Shown: positions 53,728 to 62,175 of the stretch, piece by piece | Layout of the letters: each line of letters opens with the position of its first letter | Numbering within the stretch: the stretch's first letter is position 1 | DNA from: Trichococcus patagoniensis | GTDB taxonomy: Bacteria > Bacillota > Bacilli > Lactobacillales > Aerococcaceae | Direction: 5' to 3' | NCBI RefSeq assembly: GCF_003051085.1 | Contig: NZ_QAOM01000009.1 | Span: forward strand, 62,001-126,000 | Length of the DNA: 64,000 nt | Notes under the pieces: model-generated | Told to the model about the DNA's origin: nothing | Databases searched by the model: none | The model's input: only the letters and a program-made list of their open reading frames with translations | Made by a program: the position numbers and the translations under genes

Positions 53728-54228
53728 CTATCTTTCGGATGTCACTTCTTCCTTCTGCTCTATTTTTTCAAATTTATAGATGCGATGGATGCCGTGCACT
53801 AGGTGATTCACTCTCGTCAGAATCTCTTTGCGCGTGATGATGCCGATAAATTTGCCATCATCTTCGGTAACGCATAAGAAATTGTGATCGATCAGATAAT
53901 TCAGGATATCCTCAAGGTCCGTCCATGGGCGGATAGTCTGTACATTACGGTCCATTACCTCTTGGACTGTGAGCGTCTCCAGCTTGTCATAGCGGATTGC
54001 ATCGATTTCCGTGATGGCTTTGATGATCATCGGTATGGAGATCAGGCCTTTGATCCGGGACTTCGAATCCAAAACGGGAATGACGGAATACTTCACTTGA
54101 GACAGAACCAGAAACGCATGGTTCAGGTTATTCGAGGAATGCACATTGGCGACATTTTCGCCAAGAATCATCAGATCTCCGCACGCGTCATTGTCCAACA
54201 ATAAGGCGGCTACTTCGCTACTAATCAT
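53728..54228 (-). CDS. cbpB: CBS-domain protein, CbpB-like
   Basis: Protein of 166 residues built of two CBS domains (VIPVLDSKSRIKGLISIPMI and CVTEDDGKFIGIITRKEILT). In bacilli and Listeria the orthologue CbpB (YkuL) binds c-di-AMP and, when free, stimulates the (p)ppGpp synthetase Rel. It is the last gene of the murI operon here. The role is inferred from family resemblance and length. Confidence 0.82.
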   Translation of the reverse strand: MISSEVAALLLDNDACGDLMILGENVANVHSSNNLNHAFLVLSQVKYSVIPVLDSKSRIKGLISIPMIIKAITEIDAIRYDKLETLTVQEVMDRNVQTIRPWTDLEDILNYLIDHNFLCVTEDDGKFIGIITRKEILTRVNHLVHGIHRIYKFEKIEQKEEVTSER

Positions 54229-54282
54229 TTTAATTTCCTCCTAAAAGGTATCCATCCGGCGTCTATGCCGGCAGAAGAACCT

Positions 54283-54813
54283 TCATTGCATGTGATCAAA
54301 GAATTTGAAATTTTTTTTCAGGTCGACCATTTCCTGGTGACGGTCATTGTAATAGGTTACTGTGACGGATTGATCATCCAACGTAACGATGCAGTAGGTC
54401 TTTTCCATCAATGTCCCTCGCGGTTGGCTAATGCTGCCCGGATTGATGAACAGGATGCCGTCCTCCTGCTCCGCTTTGGCGATGTGGGTATGGCCATAAA
54501 ATACCAGTGAAGCATTCGCTAGCTGGGCTTCGTGTTTCAGCCCGGCTAAGGAGTCCCTCACGGAATGACGATGTCCATGCACAACAAGCACGTTTTTATT
54601 GCCTGCCTGGAATCGGTACTCGTCGTTCATTTGATAATCATAATCGCAATTCCCCATCACTGTGGACATGATTCCCCAGATCAGATCGGAGCTGCTCAAT
54701 TCCGAATCGCCGCAGTGGACAAAATGATCAACCCGATTTGCATATCGCAAGGCCAATTCGTTCAGAATGTCTTTTTGGCCGTGGCTGTCGCTGACTGCAA
54801 GTATTTTTATCAT
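54283..54813 (-). CDS. Calcineurin-like phosphoesterase (YfcE/MJ0936 family)
   Basis: Metallo-phosphoesterase of 176 residues. The metal-binding motifs are complete: VSDSHGQKD, HCGDSE, GNCDYD, and VVHGHRHSV / YGHTHIAK. These small enzymes hydrolyse phosphodiesters in vitro; the cellular substrate is unknown. The position after rdgB and murI matches the racE-ysnA-ysnB order of Bacillus, so it is the YsnB counterpart. Confidence 0.92.
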   Translation of the reverse strand: MIKILAVSDSHGQKDILNELALRYANRVDHFVHCGDSELSSSDLIWGIMSTVMGNCDYDYQMNDEYRFQAGNKNVLVVHGHRHSVRDSLAGLKHEAQLANASLVFYGHTHIAKAEQEDGILFINPGSISQPRGTLMEKTYCIVTLDDQSVTVTYYNDRHQEMVDLKKNFKFFDHMQ

Positions 54814-55437
54814 CTAGTCCGCTTCCTTTTCCAGCCAAGCTGCCCAACTTTTCTCAAGATTTTTCAGGGCATTCGCGCGGTGGCTGATCTGATTTTTTTC
54901 GACATCGCTCAATTCCGCCATCGTCTTGCCCAAATGCGGCAAATAAAACAACGGATCATATCCGAAACCATTGTCTCCGCTCGGAAACTCGGCGATTTCG
55001 CCCGCGATATCCCCTTCGACAACCAGACTCTCCCGATCCGGGTGGGCCAGCACCAACGTACAATGGAAGTGTGCCTTTCGGGACGGGTTTTTCTGGGACC
55101 CAAGCATCGCAAGCACCTTCGCATTGTTGGCGGCGTCGCTTTTCGTTCCACCGGCAAAACGAGCAGAAAACACACCTGGCTGGCCATCCAATGCATCAAT
55201 GCAGATTCCGGAATCGTCCGCCAAGACCGTCATGCCCAATAAACCAGCAATCGTCTCAGCTTTCTTCCGCGCATTGGCTTCAAATGTGTAGCCGGTTTCC
55301 TCAACATCCTCTATTTCCGGATAGTCCAACAAAGTCACGACTTCATAGCCTTTTGGTTCAAAAAGGACAGCGAAATCCTTGGCTTTCCCCGGATTTTTGG
55401 TCGCTATCACAATCTTCTTTTTTTCAGTTGTGTTCAT
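54814..55437 (-). CDS. rdgB: XTP/dITP diphosphatase (RdgB/HAM1)
   Basis: House-cleaning enzyme of 207 residues that hydrolyses non-canonical purine NTPs to prevent misincorporation. The substrate motif KIVIATKNPGKAKDF, TVLADDSGICIDALDGQPGV and FPSGDNGFGYDPLFY are diagnostic. The start at MNTTEK follows GAGGGATTCG; its stop lies right beside the start of the phosphoesterase gene. Confidence 0.96.
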   Translation of the reverse strand: MNTTEKKKIVIATKNPGKAKDFAVLFEPKGYEVVTLLDYPEIEDVEETGYTFEANARKKAETIAGLLGMTVLADDSGICIDALDGQPGVFSARFAGGTKSDAANNAKVLAMLGSQKNPSRKAHFHCTLVLAHPDRESLVVEGDIAGEIAEFPSGDNGFGYDPLFYLPHLGKTMAELSDVEKNQISHRANALKNLEKSWAAWLEKEAD

Positions 55438-55452
55438 CGAATCCCTCATTTC

Positions 55453-56277
55453 TCAATCATTTCCAATCAAATTTACCAAATCAACTTTTTCAACTGTAAA
55501 ATTGCTCTGTCCGAGCCAGTTTTCTGCAATATCCGAAAATAGTTTGGGCGAACCCGTCGTATAAAAACGGTATTCGGATGCTTCCTTGTTGTGCGAGCTT
55601 TCCGCCAAGCGAAAATAGTCCAATAAGGTACTCACCTCAGATACCGTTTCAGCACCGGAATCGATAAGGGTCACACAAGGACCCATCACATTTTGGATGA
55701 GCGGTGTCAAAAGCGGATAATGCGTGCACCCCAGAATGAGGGTATCGATTGATTCCTTCAGCAAGGGTTTCAGCGTTTCCGCAACCACTTTTTTGGCAAT
55801 CGATCCGTTGTATTGGTTGCTCTCCACAAGCGGCACAAATTTGGGACAGCTCATGCTGATGACCGAAATGTCCTTGTCTTTGTCCTTGATGGTTTGTTTA
55901 TAAACGTCGCTGTTGATGGTGCCTTTTGTGCCGATCACGGCAATGCGTTCGTTTTTCGAATGTTTGATTGCCGCACGGCTGCCGGGATTGATGACGCCGA
56001 TCACCGGAATGTCCACACGCTCACGGATGATGTCCAAGGCGGCTGCTGTCGCTGTATTGCAGGCGATCACCAACATTTTGATGTCTTTCTTCAGCAGAAA
56101 CTGTGTCATTTCCCATGTGTATTGAACCACTTCTTCTTTGGGCCTTGGTCCATAGGGGCATCTGGCGGAATCCCCAAGATAATAAATGGATTCATTGGGA
56201 AGTTGTTTCATTGCTTGTTTCACGACGGTCAAGCCGCCGACACCAGAGTCAATAAAACCGATTGCTTTTTTGCTCAT
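55453..56277 (-). CDS. murI: Glutamate racemase
   Basis: Cofactor-independent racemase of 274 residues that makes D-glutamate for peptidoglycan. The two catalytic cysteines lie in [12 protein letters not shown] and [26 protein letters not shown] and [11 protein letters not shown] complete the active-site signatures. It heads the murI-rdgB-phosphoesterase-cbpB operon. Confidence 0.97.
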   Translation of the reverse strand: MSKKAIGFIDSGVGGLTVVKQAMKQLPNESIYYLGDSARCPYGPRPKEEVVQYTWEMTQFLLKKDIKMLVIACNTATAAALDIIRERVDIPVIGVINPGSRAAIKHSKNERIAVIGTKGTINSDVYKQTIKDKDKDISVISMSCPKFVPLVESNQYNGSIAKKVVAETLKPLLKESIDTLILGCTHYPLLTPLIQNVMGPCVTLIDSGAETVSEVSTLLDYFRLAESSHNKEASEYRFYTTGSPKLFSDIAENWLGQSNFTVEKVDLVNLIGND

Positions 56278-56419
56278 GCAGTAACTTCCTTTATTTGTTT
56301 TCGTATCTCTATTTTACCTTAAGATGCACTGTTTTGGTGAAAATGAGGCAAATTTCATCCGAAATTGCTTCGTTTTTACGGAAAATAGGGTCTCAATTTC
56401 CCGGGGTCACTGCCGTTTA

Positions 56420-56449
56420 TTGGCCGTTAAAAAAAATCTGTGCTACAAT
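56420..56449 (+). promoter_or_regulatory. Promoter of the P-II-like gene
   Basis: TTGGCC (56420-56425) and TACAAT (56444-56449) are separated by 18 bases, about 40 bases before the start codon. Confidence 0.55.
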
Positions 56450-56490
56450 GGTGTCAATTTCAGTAACCAGGAAAAGGAGTGGACACACAG

Positions 56491-56796
56491 ATGAGTTATC
56501 AATCGATTGTAACTGTCGTCGATAAAGGCATGATCGACCGCGTCTTCGAAAGCGCGCGCTGCGAAGAGTCCTACTGCGGCACCGTCATTGTCGGCCGCGG
56601 ATCCGGAATGCATGAGAACAAAAAGTTGTTCAATTTGGCTTTGGAACCGGAAAAGGAAATCCTGCTGGTGTTGACCAAGGCAGAACATTCCGAAAAAATC
56701 ATCAACCAAATCGAAGAAGCGGTAACCATCACCGCACCCGGGAACGGCATCCTTTTTGGGCTGGACATCAAAAGAGTGCATGGTATCAGGTCATAA
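56491..56796 (+). CDS. P-II family nitrogen-regulator-like protein
   Basis: Small alpha/beta protein of 101 residues with a P-II-type ferredoxin-like fold: SIVTVVDKGMIDRVFESARC at the N-terminus, CGTVIVGRGSG in the T-loop region, and AVTITAPGNGILFGLDIKRV. The canonical T-loop Tyr51 region is not evident, so it is not a classic GlnB/GlnK. Divergent P-II proteins often accompany a DUF1538-type membrane protein, but none is here. AAGGAG lies 11 bases before the ATG. The ligand is unknown. Confidence 0.85.
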   Translation: MSYQSIVTVVDKGMIDRVFESARCEESYCGTVIVGRGSGMHENKKLFNLALEPEKEILLVLTKAEHSEKIINQIEEAVTITAPGNGILFGLDIKRVHGIRS

Positions 56797-56802
56797 TCAC
56801 AA

Positions 56803-56853
56803 AGGAAACTCGTTATATCGCGCAGTGCGATATAACGAGTTTTCATTTTTTAT
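56803..56853. terminator. Terminator shared by the P-II-like gene and the small peptide gene
   Basis: AAACTCGTTATATCGC (56806-56821) pairs with GCGATATAACGAGTTT (56828-56843) around six bases; TTTCATTTTTT follows on the plus strand. Confidence 0.85.
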
Positions 56854-56869
56854 GGACGGAGAAGTCTGT

Positions 56870-56980
56870 TCAGCCGTTCAGCAAGTGGCGTTGTTCCTCT
56901 TCTTTTTTCCAGTCCGAAATATATTTGAAGACCGGAATCAACAGCACTATCAATCCCAACGCTTTCTTGGCAGTCCACAT
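56870..56980 (-). CDS. Small membrane peptide of 36 residues
   Basis: Reading the minus strand, ATG (56978-56980) opens a frame of 36 codons ending in TGA. GAAAGGAAG lies 6 bases before it, with another in-frame ATG two codons upstream that is too close to the site. The product has a basic N-terminus (MWTAKKALG), a hydrophobic helix of about 12 residues (LIVLLIPVFKYI) and a highly charged tail (DWKKEEEQRHLL). It is convergent with the P-II-like gene and shares its terminator region. It is too short for a family call; expression is not shown. Confidence 0.5.
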   Translation of the reverse strand: MWTAKKALGLIVLLIPVFKYISDWKKEEEQRHLLNG

Positions 56981-57137
56981 AAACATCTTCCTTTCAAATT
57001 AAGTATTGGATTTCTTAACCCTATTATGCCTGATGTTGAAAAAAAACGCCATTGATAGGCATCGCCTGAAAATAGGCTCTATCCACTATTTAAAATACGT
57101 GTATAATGAAGTGTAGATTTAAGGGGGGGAAAATTAA

Positions 57138-57563
57138 TTGAATCCTGAAAACGAAAATGCCCATATTATCGATAACGAACACTTCTCCTATTTATTGATA
57201 AGGGATTACCTTTTGGGGAACATCCTTGGCGAACATACCGATGAAATATTGTATTGGGCCGGAAAAGATTTGGCTCGGCAATTCCCATTAAAAAGTCAGG
57301 AAGACCTATACGAAGCGATGATTTATTGCGGTTTCGGACAGCTGGAACTGCTCAAAAAAGAAAAAAACACGCAACAATACAGTCTGGATAGCGATTTGAT
57401 CACTGTCCGCACCCAGAATGAGCAGGCTTCCTTCCAACTAGAAGCCGGATTTTTGGCGCAGCAGATCCAAATGACGACCGGGCTCCCCTGTGAAGCAAAA
57501 GCAGAGATCCTAGTCGGCAAAGACAAGAAAAAAGAAGTGCTCATTACCCTGTTCATCGAATGA
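57138..57563 (+). CDS. YslB family (DUF2507) protein
   Basis: Protein of 141 residues with the DUF2507 domain, related to the V4R/heme-NO-type small-molecule fold: YLLIRDYLLGNILGEHTDEI, WAGKDLARQFPLK, then a strand-rich FQLEAGFLAQQIQMTTG and KKKEVLITLFIE. Function unknown; in Bacillus it lies near the uvrC/racE locus, consistent with the neighbourhood here. The start is TTG with AAGGGGGGG 6-8 bases upstream. Confidence 0.85.
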   Translation: MNPENENAHIIDNEHFSYLLIRDYLLGNILGEHTDEILYWAGKDLARQFPLKSQEDLYEAMIYCGFGQLELLKKEKNTQQYSLDSDLITVRTQNEQASFQLEAGFLAQQIQMTTGLPCEAKAEILVGKDKKKEVLITLFIE

Positions 57564-57567
57564 ATCC

Positions 57568-57617
57568 AAACGCGCAAGCATCCCGGCAGCGAATTGCCGG
57601 GATGCTTGCGCGTTTTT
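57568..57617. terminator. Strong terminator after yslB
   Basis: A perfect 20-base stem (CGCGCAAGCATCCCGGCA and flanks) with a four-to-five-base loop is followed by six T. Confidence 0.93.
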
Positions 57618-57683
57618 TGGGGAATTATGCGAGGGTTGACTGTTCTCCGGCAAAAGCCGCCTTAGCCGAAGCTGCGGCCAAAA

Positions 57684-57730
57684 CAAAAAAAGTTGCCGGA
57701 ACTCCTGAAACATCAGGTCAACGGCAACTC
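57684..57730 (-). terminator. Terminator of the trxA operon
   Basis: AGTTGCCG pairs with CGGCAACT and an inner CCTGA/TCAGG stem closes the loop; on the minus strand seven T follow. Confidence 0.88.
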
Positions 57731-57741
57731 TTGCTTATTTT

Positions 57742-58053
57742 TTAGATATATTTTTCAAGCGTTTCTTCAAGCATTTCTTTTGCATGGTAGCCGACTAATT
57801 TTTCTACGACTTGGCCATCTTTTTTGATCAACAATGTTGGGATTCCCATGATGCCGAATTGGCTTGGCGTTTGCGGATTAGCATCCACATCCATTTTAGC
57901 GAATGTCACTTTGTCCCCGATTTCTGCATCCAATTCATCGATGATCGGTGATTGCATGCGGCAAGGTCCGCACCAAGTTGCCCAAAAGTCCACCAGTGCG
58001 ACCCCATTCTTCGTTTCAGCCTCAAAATTTGCATCTGTTAATATTTTTACCAT
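57742..58053 (-). CDS. trxA: Thioredoxin
   Basis: Dithiol oxidoreductase of 103 residues with the active site WCGPC preceded by VDFWATWC and the cis-Pro in GIPTLLI. The start MVKILTD follows AGGGAG; a longer start lacks spacing. It is the final gene of the zapA-cvpA-mutS2 run. Confidence 0.97.
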   Translation of the reverse strand: MVKILTDANFEAETKNGVALVDFWATWCGPCRMQSPIIDELDAEIGDKVTFAKMDVDANPQTPSQFGIMGIPTLLIKKDGQVVEKLVGYHAKEMLEETLEKYI

Positions 58054-58128
58054 TGTATTTACTCCCTTCAAATTCTTTCTTTATGTTTCAATTATAGCAG
58101 AGGTTTTGCTCAGTACCAATCAATCTGC

Positions 58129-60504
58129 TCAGCCGCGGAACGTCACGATTGTCGCGCCGTTTCCACCGGCGTTCACCGCTGCATACTCGTAAGACAGCAC
58201 TTGCGGATGACGTTTCAGCAAGTCACCCACCCCTTTGCGGAGGGCGCCTGTCCCTTTCCCGTGGACGATAGTTACTTGCGGATAACCCGCCAATAAAGCG
58301 GCGTCCAAATACTGATCGACTTCAGCCAAAGCTTCTTCATAGCGCTGGCCTCTGAGATCAAGCTGCGTCGCCACGTGACTGGATGAAGCCGATTTGACAG
58401 TGGCAATCTGCCTTTGTCTTCTTTGCTGCTGCGGCTCCTCTTTGATCAGCCTGAGGTCCGATTCCGGCAACTTCATCTTCATGATCCCCATCTGCACGAC
58501 CCATTCGGCGTTGCCTTTCTTTTCAACGAGCGTGCCTCGCTGGCCATACGTCTCCGTCATGACTTCATCGCCTGGTTTGAACATCTTTTTCTCTTTTTCT
58601 TTGCGCAGCACTTTGTTTTTGACCAAAGATTCCTCTTGACGCAGATCATTGAATTGCTTGCGCAGATCGATCAGCTCGTGTTCTTTGATGCTGCCGGAAG
58701 TCCCCATGTTCAGCTGCATTTCACGGATTTCCTGCAACAGGAATTCCGCTTCTTCTTTCGCAGTATCGACCAACTTGTTGGCCTCTTTCTTGGCGTCTTC
58801 GATGACTTTTTCCTTGTTGGTTTCCAGTTTTTCGTTGGCGCGCTTCAGATCCGCCAGCAACTTGTCGGATTCCTCCAACTGCTCTTGGAGCTGCAAGGAT
58901 TCTTTTTCGGTGACGCGTCGCTTCTGTTCCAGATCCGCGATCATTTCGTTCAGGTTTTGGCTGTCCACATCGATGAAACTGCGCGCCTGATCGATGATGC
59001 TTGGGATCAAGCCGAGTCGCTTCGAGATATCGAAGGCATTGCTTCGTCCGGGAACGCCTATCTGCAAACGATAAGTCGGAGCCAAAGTCTCGCCGTTGAA
59101 TTCCATGCTGGCATTGATTGTGCCGGAGCGATTGTAACCGTAGGCTTTCAGTTCAGGGTAATGGGTGGTGGCCATGACATAACTGCCGATGCCGCCGATG
59201 TAGTCCAAAATCGAGATAGCTAGAGAAGCTCCCTCTTGCGGGTCGGTTCCGGAACCCAACTCATCCAACAGCACCAGACTTTTGTCATCGATCTGATTAA
59301 GGATCGAAACGATATTGGTCATATGCGAAGAGAACGTGCTCAGGCTCTGTTCGATTGACTGTTCATCGCCGATGTCCGCAAAAATTTCTGTAAAAATGCC
59401 GATTTGGCTGTCCTCATCCGCCGGTATCTGAAGTCCGGATTGGCCCATCATCTGGATGATCCCGAGTGTCTTCAGCATGATCGTCTTCCCGCCCGTATTC
59501 GGACCGGTAATGACGATGGCTTGGTATGCTTCCCCGAGGATCAGATCGTTCGCGACTACGTCATTCTGATCGATGAGCGGGTGTCTGGCTTTCCAGATGG
59601 CGATATGGTTTTCTTTGCTGATGATTGGGCGTGTCGCCTTCAGGGAATCGGCATACCGCGCTTTTGCGTTGATAAAATCCAGCGTCGCCAGCACTTCGCT
59701 GTTCCCGTACAATTCCTGCGTGAAAGGCTCGATTTCCATCGATAATTCATACAAAATCCGCTCGATTTCCGCTTTCTCCTGCGCAGCCAGCTGGCGCAGA
59801 TGATTATTCAGATCCAGTATGGCTTGCGGTTCGATGTAAAGCGTCTGACCGGTTGAGCTTTGGTCGTGGACAATCCCGCCGAACTGATTGCGGTATTCGA
59901 TCTTGACCGGAATCACAAACCGGTCATTACGGATCGTGATGATGGCATCACTTAGGTAGGACGCTTTGTTGCCTCTGATGATGTCATCCAATTTGGTCCG
60001 GATATTCTGTTCGCCCTGCTTGATTCCTGTGCGGATTCCTTTTAAGGCAGGCGAGGCATCATTCTGGATCGTCCCATCTTCATAGACGGTTGCTTGGATC
60101 CTTCTTGTGATTTCAGGCAATACAACCAGCCTGGCAACCAATTCGTCCAGGACAAAAAAGGGAATCTCGTTGTCTTCGAACCATTGAAAGAACTGGATGA
60201 TTTCTCTTGTCGTCGACAATACCCGTCCGATTTCGGCGATTTCTTTGCCGTTCAAGGTACCACCTATCTCCAGTCGCTTCAAGTGGCTGCGGATGGACTT
60301 CAGCCTTGGCATCGGGATCCCGCCCTTCAGGCGCAACACCTTTCTGCCGTCTTCCGTTTCATTCTGCAAAGCAACAACTTTTCCGGGATCGGTTTCGGGC
60401 TGCAATGCCTGAATCTGGTCCTTCCCTTGGTCGGTTGCCGCAAAATTCTGGAGCTGTTGTTTTATTTTTTCGAACTCTAATGTTTTGCTAATTTTATTAT
60501 TCAT
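58129..60504 (-). CDS. mutS2: Endonuclease MutS2
   Basis: Protein of 791 residues lacking the MutS mismatch-recognition domain. Walker A is in ITGPNTGGKTIMLKTLG, Walker B in SLVLLDELGSGTDPQEGA, and a coiled coil spans about 510-620. The C-terminal Smr nuclease domain has LDLRGQRYEEAL and VHGKGTGALRKGV. In bacilli MutS2 also senses collided ribosomes and splits them. polX, usually between cvpA and mutS2, is absent. Confidence 0.96.
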   Translation of the reverse strand: MNNKISKTLEFEKIKQQLQNFAATDQGKDQIQALQPETDPGKVVALQNETEDGRKVLRLKGGIPMPRLKSIRSHLKRLEIGGTLNGKEIAEIGRVLSTTREIIQFFQWFEDNEIPFFVLDELVARLVVLPEITRRIQATVYEDGTIQNDASPALKGIRTGIKQGEQNIRTKLDDIIRGNKASYLSDAIITIRNDRFVIPVKIEYRNQFGGIVHDQSSTGQTLYIEPQAILDLNNHLRQLAAQEKAEIERILYELSMEIEPFTQELYGNSEVLATLDFINAKARYADSLKATRPIISKENHIAIWKARHPLIDQNDVVANDLILGEAYQAIVITGPNTGGKTIMLKTLGIIQMMGQSGLQIPADEDSQIGIFTEIFADIGDEQSIEQSLSTFSSHMTNIVSILNQIDDKSLVLLDELGSGTDPQEGASLAISILDYIGGIGSYVMATTHYPELKAYGYNRSGTINASMEFNGETLAPTYRLQIGVPGRSNAFDISKRLGLIPSIIDQARSFIDVDSQNLNEMIADLEQKRRVTEKESLQLQEQLEESDKLLADLKRANEKLETNKEKVIEDAKKEANKLVDTAKEEAEFLLQEIREMQLNMGTSGSIKEHELIDLRKQFNDLRQEESLVKNKVLRKEKEKKMFKPGDEVMTETYGQRGTLVEKKGNAEWVVQMGIMKMKLPESDLRLIKEEPQQQRRQRQIATVKSASSSHVATQLDLRGQRYEEALAEVDQYLDAALLAGYPQVTIVHGKGTGALRKGVGDLLKRHPQVLSYEYAAVNAGGNGATIVTFRG

Positions 60505-60530
60505 CTTATTCTCCTAAAAAATGCTTTCTC

Positions 60531-60570
60531 AAAAAAAAGCGGGACGATATAGTACACTATACAGTCCCTT
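60531..60570 (-). terminator. Terminator-like hairpin between cvpA and mutS2
   Basis: GGGAC..GTATAGT pairs with CTATAT..GTCCC, followed on the minus strand by GC and eight T. It would reduce transcription from cvpA into mutS2, or mark a separate mutS2 promoter region. Confidence 0.65.
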
Positions 60571-60589
60571 CTGTTAAATTAACATTCTG

Positions 60590-61135
60590 TTACTGAATGA
60601 TGCCGATCCACCAGTCATAGATCAAACGTGAGAAATATGGCGTTTCCGATACCATCCAAGCCGCAAGGTCGCTCTCGACATATAGTTGTTGGATGAAATC
60701 CAGCGGAATCATCGATGCGAGGGTCAGCAACAGGAAAATCCCGATGTATTGCATCAGGAATCCGAGCACGCCGCCGCCAAGTTCATTCAGCTGTTTGATG
60801 ATCGGGAAGAACGCCAATGAATTCAGCATGCTCCCGACAAATCTCGTGACAAGCCAGCCAGCGAACAACAATAGGATGAACGCCAAACCGTTATAGAACG
60901 CCTGATCCAGGACAAAGGACACCTGTTCAGAGTAAAAGATCAGTTCTTTGCCGAACTCGACGGATGGGTACGGGACCAACAGATCGATTTTTTCCGCAAC
61001 GACGGCATAGTATTCTCTGGCGACCAAGAAAGAAATGAAATATCCCACGGTGTAGACAACCTGCAGAATAAGTCCTCTTCTGACGCCTGTATAGATGCCC
61101 CACAATAACGAGAGCACTATGATCAACGTAAGCAT
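60590..61135 (-). CDS. CvpA family membrane protein
   Basis: Protein of 181 residues with four membrane helices, starting MLTLIIVLSLLWGIYTGVRR, the pattern of the CvpA/YshB family. In Escherichia coli CvpA is linked to colicin V export and purF regulation; in Firmicutes its role is unclear. It follows zapA by about 30 bases, as in Bacillus. Confidence 0.9.
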   Translation of the reverse strand: MLTLIIVLSLLWGIYTGVRRGLILQVVYTVGYFISFLVAREYYAVVAEKIDLLVPYPSVEFGKELIFYSEQVSFVLDQAFYNGLAFILLLFAGWLVTRFVGSMLNSLAFFPIIKQLNELGGGVLGFLMQYIGIFLLLTLASMIPLDFIQQLYVESDLAAWMVSETPYFSRLIYDWWIGIIQ

Positions 61136-61164
61136 TTTTTCACCTGATTTCTACAGTCTTTTTA

Positions 61165-61953
61165 CTACTTTTTTCCATCGTGCTCCTGATTTTTAGTATA
61201 AGGTGGAATGGCATTTTCAGCATTCCTGTTGACGCCCAAAGCCGAACGCACTTGATTTCTGTGTTGCGCCCGTTTCAGTGCCGCCTCGGAAGCGGTTGTC
61301 GTCTTCGTCAATTTTGAATTGGATTTCCTGGCTGGCAGGTCATTGGCTTCACGGGCAGCTTGTTGCAGTTCACTTATTGTTGCAGGCATAGCGTTAACTG
61401 TTTGGCTCTCTTTATCGCGCTTTATCCCAGAAAAGTTAGTCACTGCCTTCTTAGAGGCCGCATTCCCGGCCTTCTTTTCTGCATTGTGTTCCTTTTCAGG
61501 CGTTTCAACCGCTATTGCCTCGGATTCACCTGCTTGTGTAGCTGCTTTCTCCTCTGTCAGGGGAACGGCGTCCGTTTTTGGTTCAACGTCGGCTACCGCT
61601 TCAGGTTTGGGCGCCACGGCTAAAGCCTTCTCCGGCTCAGCCTGTTCTGTTTCCTCAACGGAAGCGGAGCGTGTAACGCTTTGGCTTTCCTGCAAAGCCT
61701 TCTCTAGCTTCGCCACTTTCAGCAACAGCTCTTCCATCTCCAACTGTTTCGTGATCTGATCGGAAATGGCGTTCACAGCCACTAGAATGCCGCGCTCCTC
61801 CCGACCAAGCGCCGGTGCTGCCTGTTTGATCTGTTCCAATTGCGCATTGACCAATTCCGATACCGCAGTCAAATGCTCAGGTGCTTTATTTCCCACAATC
61901 GTATAGGTCTTCCCTGCTATGATTGTTTTGAATCTTCTTTTGTTTTCCGTCAT
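61165..61953 (-). CDS. zapA: Cell division protein ZapA with long C-terminal extension
   Basis: The first 90 or so residues match ZapA (RRFKTIIAGKTYTIVGNKAP, then ILVAVNAISDQITKQ and a coiled coil), which bundles FtsZ filaments. The protein is 262 residues, whereas ZapA is usually 85-110. The additional part is low-complexity, Ala/Glu/Lys-rich and probably disordered, ending in a basic region (SNSKLTKTTTASEAALKRAQ). GGAGG lies 9 bases before the ATG at 61953. It is divergent from rnhC, the conserved arrangement. Confidence 0.88.
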   Translation of the reverse strand: MTENKRRFKTIIAGKTYTIVGNKAPEHLTAVSELVNAQLEQIKQAAPALGREERGILVAVNAISDQITKQLEMEELLLKVAKLEKALQESQSVTRSASVEETEQAEPEKALAVAPKPEAVADVEPKTDAVPLTEEKAATQAGESEAIAVETPEKEHNAEKKAGNAASKKAVTNFSGIKRDKESQTVNAMPATISELQQAAREANDLPARKSNSKLTKTTTASEAALKRAQHRNQVRSALGVNRNAENAIPPYTKNQEHDGKK

Positions 61954-62175
61954 ATTCAAAGACCTCCATTAAAAAACTGTCTAGTATATTTTAACATAAA
62001 TCCTACGAATTGCAGTATAAACCTCTTCAAGTTCCCAATCCTCTCCTTTCCCAAAAAAACGGCTGCGCAACCCGCTGCTGTTCCCCCATGAAGAAGAGGA
62101 CTTCCTGTGATAGAATAAGGGATGCTACCAGCAAAATGCCGTACAGAAAAAATCAAATAGAGCAAGGATGAGAAT

